From: Amoebophrya sp. AT5.2
Lineage: Eukaryota > Sar > Dinophyceae > Syndiniales > Amoebophryaceae
Reading direction: 5' to 3'
DNA: 16,492 nt
Assembly (NCBI GenBank): GCA_005223375.1
Contig: RXOD01005014.1
Location: forward strand, 1-16,492
Each line of letters begins with the position of its first letter. Position 1 is the stretch's first letter. The notes beneath the pieces were generated by a model that was not told the DNA's origin, ran no database searches, and was given only the letters and a program-made list of their open reading frames with translations. Made by a program: the position numbers and the translations under genes. This document shows, one piece after another, positions 8,012-13,778 of the stretch.

Positions 8012-11000
8012 TCACCCGATCATGAGCACGATTTTGGCGATCGCCGGCCACAGCACCAGCGACACGATGAGCCCCATCACCACGTTGCTCGTGAGCGCGT
8101 AGCGCATCCAGAAGAGTCTGATGCAGACGCTCCGGCTCCACCGGCTCGCGTGCGCCAGAAACGACGTCCAGTCCTTCAGCTCCTTCCGGTACAGCACTTG
8201 GTCGTCCCGTAGGTGCAGCCTTTCCTTCTCCACCTTGCTCCACACGCCTTCATAGATCGCGTAATTCACCACCCCCGCGTGCCACATGGCCACACAGGCC
8301 AGGCACACGCCGATCAGATGCCTCAAAACGAAGAGGCCGAGGTGTCTCCCGCGGGTCAAGGCACACCGCGCGTCGACGGCGTCGAGAATGATGTACCCAA
8401 TGTGCTCGGTGAAAACGAAGTGGAGAATGAGGAAAAGCTTCTTGTCGAGCTGCGCAACGCGGTCGGAAAGCTTCTGGTAGCGCTGCTGACGCTGCTTCCT
8501 GTTCAACAGTTGATTTGAGAATGAGACGTTGAAGTTCTTGTTCTACTTCTTTCTGATTCTGTATCGAATTAACTAGATCAGTGGGTATGCCCGCAAGCGC
8601 TGAAGCACGAAGAGGGTGCGGGTGGATAAAACGATCACAAGAAGCAGGTGAAGAAAACGTCAACAAAAAAAAAAAACAACGTATACCTGGTGAACCCCCT
8701 CCATTTGTTGACGAAGATGTTGATGTCGTTCTCGATGTGCTTGCACTCGATGGTGATGAAGAAGCTCAAGAGCCCCGAACACACGCGGTGTGACATCAGG
8801 ATCAGGCCGAAGCAGATCAGGCCGCGCGACAAGTCCGTGATCAGCCGACTTGCGTTCACCAGCTGGCGCTCTGACACGAACATCCCCACCAGTGGGTGCA
8901 GAAACGACGGCGCAGTGTCGTCGCTCCTACTGTTCGAGTGCAATATTCCACCCACTCCACCCCCCAATGGGGGTTGATGTGCAGATGCTGTCTGGGACAT
9001 GACCACCTCCCCGCCCCCCGTTGTGCCGGGCCTTTGTGGCGTCGCGTCCGTCGTCGACTTCGAGTTCGTCATCGGCTGCTGGTGCCCCCGGCCCTCCGTC
9101 CCAGCCATTGAGGACCCATTACCAGAACCCCCCCCACCGCCCCCCGCAGCACTGCCGCACCTGCCCGCGGGGATGAGCACATACCGCCGCACCAGGTACC
9201 CGAACAGAAACAGCAAGAAGAACTCCACCGGGTAGAACAGCACCACGTACACCGCGTGGCGCCAGTTGCCGGTTATCAACCGCCTTCCCAACCACGTATG
9301 GCTGTCCACGGTCTGGAACACAAACACCTCGCCGAAGCACTCCAGCACCGAGCAGATGAGAATGAAGCCCGCGAAATAGCAGGCGTAGTTGTTCAGAGAC
9401 TGCGAGAATGGGTCCAGGCCGAACACGCAGAACCGAAGCCTGCGTTAGAGCCGTTCGAAATATTCAACTTTAATTAATGGTGACCCCTTTTCTTTGGAAA
9501 CGGCACCTGCCACAACTTCACAGTCAGTACCTGGCGCCACAGCCACTTCACAGCCAGTTGACGAAAAAGCCAGTACCTCCCACTCCTTCAGAAATTCCGA
9601 ACTTAGACAAATTCCGACATCGGACTCGCTGGCATTTGTTAAAGATTCGCGAGGGAAAACAGCTTGGAAATTTTGGCAAGTTCCTACTGGTTTTCCCTCA
9701 CGAATCTTTATGCAACTCGCCAGCGGATCCGCGGCTAAGTCGCGTAGTGGCAGCCATAGCTGGCTGTGAAGTGGCAGCCAACTGGCTGTAAAGTGGCAGG
9801 CACCTGCACACGAATGGCATCAAAATTAATGGCGGGGTGCCGTTTCCAAGAGGGGTCATCGATGGAGGGTTGAATTGTTCGAACCCTTAATTGCGCCACA
9901 GCTGCCGCGGCTGCCACGGCTTGCGTGGCTGGATGAGGAAGTAGTTGTGGTCGTCCTCCTCCCCTTTTCCCGAGGTTTTCGAGTTTGCCGTCCTCTTGGA
10001 GGAGAAGAAGTCGAGTCCGGCGCCGGACAGGAGAACGTCGTGCGTGTGGAGCGGCTGCAGCTGTTTCTCCCCTAAACTACTCGAATTTGACGTACTATGC
10101 TCCGGCGCGGACTGCCTCAGGTGCGCCAATTCGCGGTCTCTGGTATGCTCCGCCATCCGCAGGTGGTCTGCCTGGTGCGAGCCGCGGCCCGCAAGCACTC
10201 TTGAAGATGCTCCAGGTCCCTGCCGATTGTTCCTGGAGCCCCCCGTGGCCTTGTGGAAGAGCCACGTCACGCTTCGCTTTCCGCTTCCGAAAGCGCCGGT
10301 CTGGGCACCGAGCCGGTTCAGACCCCCGACGCGCGCGGCCGCCGAAAGCGCGGCCGTCGAGGTCGCGCTCCCGTAGGTGGGGGGCTGAAGAACCCCTTGT
10401 CCCTTGTTCCTTTCGGCCGATTCCTCTTCTCCCGGATTGAGGAACATTTGGTCGCTGAGCCCGGCCCGGCTCCCCGCGTAGCTGGCGCCCAGCCCCGCGT
10501 GCCACGTCGCGTTCCGGCTCGTGGCGCTGTGATCGCAAAAATCGCCGAGCTGTTGGTGCGCAGACCGGAACTCATTTTTGGGTCCATTCCTGCTGCCCGT
10601 CAGCACGTCGTCCGCCGCCCAAGCGTTCACTTCCGCCGGACTGGGCATCGAGCTCTGCCGCTTGTTCCTAGATCTCGACGACACCTCTTCCTCCACTTCC
10701 GCCGCCTCTTCCTCCTCTTCCGACACGGCGTAGTCCGTACCGAGCGTCTGCTCCAACAAGCCCGAAACCGAACTCGCGTCCGGAGAGGGCGAGAGATGAG
10801 CCCCGTTATCTTCCTCATCATCAACCCCGAGGTCGTCCACGTGAAGCCGATTCGCGGACGACCTCGCCGATGGTGACCAATGATCCCCGCCGACGACCTC
10901 GCCGTTGCTGAGGTGAGCGTACAGGTTCGTATCCGGCATCTCGTCCGACAGCGTGCGGCGGCGGCGGGCGGCGGAGGCGGTCCGCGTGAGCGAGTGCTGC

Positions 11001-12627
11001 GCGTCTAGTAAATTATCGGCGTCGGGAGAACTGGGGCTCACCGTCGGGGGTGAACTGGGGACTGCGCCGCTCCCGAAACTCCCAGCTGACCCCTTCGACA
11101 CGTTCTTCGGACCCTGCGAGATTGTTTTTCATTTATATATTGGGAAAAGGAGGAGGTACTTCTAGCGATGTTGCTAGTACTACTATCAAGTGACGGCTCT
11201 AGTAGGGTTCTACGATTCGGGAGGTCTGACACAAAAATCGGATTGTTGATATCCGAGGTTTCGAAAGCTGCTTCTGCGGCTGACTTTCAGTCTCATATCT
11301 GATACCCACCGTAAAAGATGTTGGGGAGACAGATGCAGATCCTTCATCGATCACTTCCATGCTATAGTTCCACCCTAGTTCCACCTACCACAAACCGACT
11401 ACTTAAATAAAACACCTGTTGCGGCGTGCTCATCATGTGTGTGTGGCGCACGTCCGTCGGGTCGTAGACCTGCACGCCCGGCCCAGCCTCGCTTCCCGCG
11501 CCCCCAAAGGCGGCCATGTAGGTGGCCCAGCTGGCGTATTCTTCTGGTTCGTTTTCGCTCTGGATGTACCGGTGCCCCACGAACAGACCCACGATCAGGA
11601 TGCTTTTGAGAAAAACGCTCCGCGTCGCGTCGAACACCTCGCACACTAGTTGCCCGTCGTCCATGGCGTGGTGCGATCCGGGGGTATTCGTGTTCGACGC
11701 CGACGTGTCCGCTTCGTCCCCCATCGTTCGGCGCGCGACCTCGAGGTACTGGACCACGAAGAACATGTTCTCCACGAGGCCGCGCGAGAGTGCGAAGCAT
11801 AAGATCGCCAGCACCCCCCTGGTCGAGGCCGGCCACAGCGCCGTGAACGCGTTGCTGATAAAATACCCGAGCCAGGACTCGCGCTCGGTCGCAGACTTTT
11901 CCTCCCGGGTGCGGACGCCGATAAAGCGGAACAACGCGAATGTGAAGCAGAGCGACCGGAGCACGATTTTTGTGAGTGAGAGCATTTGGAAGACGTTTTC
12001 GTAGGCACTCTGCTGCTGGTTCCCCTGCGCCATCTGCGGGAGCTTGAAGCCACTTTTCGCGAAGAAGCTTATGCTCGCCTCCTCGTGCGCTTTTTCCCGC
12101 ACCTTGTCGGCAACAGACAGGGAGATTAAAAGCGAAAACACCGCGCCGTGCACGAGGAACAGCGTCGGGGACAGCTCCAGGTAATCGAGCAGGTGGAAAA
12201 GAAAACCGGTCGGGGAGAACCGCAGGTGCCGAAGAAGAAGCGGCTCCTGCTGCGCGTTGCTGGGGCCATTGCTGCTCATACTCATCATGCTGCCGGGAGG
12301 TGCCGAAACCCCTATGCTCGCCATTGTGGCGCTTTTCGAGGGGGGACTCTTGGTCGGGGGGCTCGCCAGTGGCTGCTGCGTCGGCCGAGGAAGGCCGGGG
12401 GCCGCAGAAACTGGCGCGGACGGGGAAACTGGGGCAGCCCCCGATCCAGCATTCGGATTACCTTTACCACTGCCCGGCATTAATAGTTTTTTCGCGACCA
12501 CGGCACCCGTGTCTTCCCTTTCGACACCAGCGCCAGCTGCAGCCTGTTCGCAATTCTTGTCATCTTCTGTGACTGTAGCCGTCGAGGAGGACTGGGGTCT
12601 CCCTGTGGCCGCTGCGGCTGTAGTCAT
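8012..12627 (-). CDS. Gene B: large multi-membrane protein, 1224 aa, four exons
   Basis: Exons: 12627-11416, 11113-9892, 9440-8687 and 8498-8012, totalling exactly 1225 codons. Introns 1 (11415-11114) and 3 (8686-8499) are GT-AG: CAG|GTGTTT...TCGCAG and CCAG|GTATAC...AACAG. Intron 2 lies between CGCA repeats. The product starts with a low-complexity Ala/Ser/Pro region (1-130), followed by membrane segments near 155-173, 219-237, 270-292 and 338-355. A hydrophilic Ser/Glu-rich stretch of about 450 residues fills exon 2, including a run of acidic residues. Exon 3 then has segments around YACYFAGFILICSVL and YVVLFYPVEFFLLFLFGYLV, a Gly/Ser linker, and one around ICFGLILMSH. Exon 4 adds three more, the last (VVMGLIVSLVLWPAIAKIVL) at the C-terminus. 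About nine to ten segments are expected. I do not recognise the family; a channel or transporter is only a guess. Confidence 0.8.
9441..9891 (-). mobile_element. Gene B intron 2: introner with long inverted terminal repeats, 451 nt
   Basis: CGCA occurs at 9895-9892 and 9444-9441, and keeping one copy gives ...RQLWRRLRFCVFGLDP in frame. The left end (minus strand) runs ATTAAGGGTTCGAACAATTC and then has GATGACCCC and TTGGAAACGGCACC. The right end read on the plus strand runs GTTCGAAATATTCAAC and then GGTGACCCC and TTGGAAACGGCACC. The inverted repeat spans roughly 70-120 nt with gaps. GGCAGCCA/CTGGCTGT units repeat inside it. No junction placement gives GT-AG. Confidence 0.8.
9640..9710. repeat. 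Hairpin inside gene B intron 2
   Basis: AAAGATTCGCGAGGGAAAAC at 9641-9660 pairs with 9690-9709 with a single mismatch; the T at 9640 and A at 9710 extend the stem to 21 bp. The 29-nt loop holds a short inner complement (CTTG/CAAG). It is near the centre of the element. Confidence 0.85.
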
Positions 12628-13142
12628 GATTCAACTTGATGGCGCCTCCTCGGGCAAGATGCCCGGACCACCGGAAGGCTCGCTTGCCAACAACTGGACG
12701 TTTACTTAGTCGAGATGAAGAGAGAAAGGAGCAGCGGAAGCTCGACATTAGGACTCACGATGCTCGTTAAATTTTTTTCGTCGATACAAAGCAACAAAGT
12801 CGGTAACGGTATCAGAAGTGGAAGTGTTGTAGTATCAGAATCTATCACATCAGTCAATCACTACAGCCTAAAAATGAGATCGGACGAATGTAAATGAGGA
12901 TGGGTCGCTTTTATACTTACGCGCTTTCGCAGATGAGGTAGCAGAATGGGCCTGCGATCAGTGACGGATACATTCATAGAAGTGTTCTGGCGCGGCAGCT
13001 GCTGCGTCGCACGATTAGGTGAAGAAGAAGTTCCTGATGCGGCGATCAAATGGTGATGAAGAAGAAGATCCCGGTCTGCAAGTTCAAATGCGATCTTGTT
13101 ACAGACCGACGCTTTCCCAACCACTGACCGACACAGAAGTCC
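12628..13142. other. Intergenic region, probable gene B leader
   Basis: On the minus strand there is a donor-like CGC|GTAAGT at 12920-12915 and an acceptor-like GAACTTGCAG just upstream of 13072, so a non-coding 5' exon of gene B is possible. A TATAAAAG sequence lies at 12915-12908, about 280 bp before the gene B start codon, but overlaps the putative donor. A TGA lies just before the gene B ATG in the same frame, so translation does not extend upstream. Confidence 0.35.
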
Positions 13143-13725
13143 TCACGCCGTGATCTTGTCCGACTTCTCGTACTCCAAATGAACACTGAATCCTTTTTCT
13201 TCGATGAACCAAATCGGTACACTCAATGAAGCTGGGGGGGTCTTTGCCTCAGGAAAATGATTTTGCTTTGCAGGCTGGTGCAGCCTTGCTTGGGTCTACT
13301 ACAGCCACGTCACGCGGTTTCCGCTCCCCGCGCCCGCACGATACATTATTGTACATGATATCCTATGGATGCTGCGAGAACAAGCTCCTTGCGGCCAAGA
13401 CTGGCCGCGTTTATCACTGGTGCAATCGGTATCGCTGCAAAGGTAATGAATTGACTCTTCAGCTTGCTCGCTGCAGAATGCTATCTTCAAGACAAGTCTA
13501 CCTAGTGCTAGTGGGAAAACGTTTTTACAGAAGTATTCACCAAATTGCTATCTTAGATACTCGGTACCTGGGTTTTTACGTCGCAGAAGTCGATCTTTAT
13601 CTGCACCTTCTGAATCTGCTGCGATGAAAAATGCGAAAATAATTAACAGTCTCGGCTATTGCGCCGCCGCTTCGCCGGTTCCTTCAGTTCACCAGCAGAC
13701 CTAAATTATTCAGTTACGCTTTCAT
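13143..13725 (-). CDS. Gene G: possible small gene, about 114 aa, five exons
   Basis: The best coding signal is exon 13295-13143, ending in SVHLEYEKSDKITA-stop with G/C-rich third positions. Working upstream, GT-AG introns 13354-13296 (59 nt), 13567-13435 (133 nt) and 13647-13619 (29 nt) join exons 13434-13355, 13618-13568 and 13700-13648 in one frame. A 17-nt GT-AG stretch (13717-13701) would then link to ATG 13725. The product would be basic/acidic at first (KRRRNSRDSDSEG), then contain IPIAPVINAASLGRKELVL. The very short first introns are unusual, so the start is doubtful; the true 5' exon may lie elsewhere, or this may be an extension of gene A. Family unknown. Confidence 0.4.
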
Positions 13726-13778
13726 ATCTTGTCCCTTCCCTGCGAATCGCCGCTGCGTCACGCTTTCATGTCTTGTCC
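13716..13778. repeat. Direct repeat over the gene A stop codon
   Basis: ACGCTTTCATATCTTGTCC (13716-13734) and the same with one change (13760-13778) are 44 nt apart. The right copy includes the gene A stop codon; the left copy includes the proposed gene G ATG. Confidence 0.85.

Noticed and set aside
10253..10876. 207-residue plus-strand frame antisense to gene B exon 2
   Set aside because: Arg/Pro-rich shadow of the low-complexity part of gene B.
13226..13627. 133-residue plus-strand frame with acceptor- and donor-like sites
   Set aside because: It covers proposed minus-strand exons of gene G whose joins and third-position G/C bias are better; not excluded outright.
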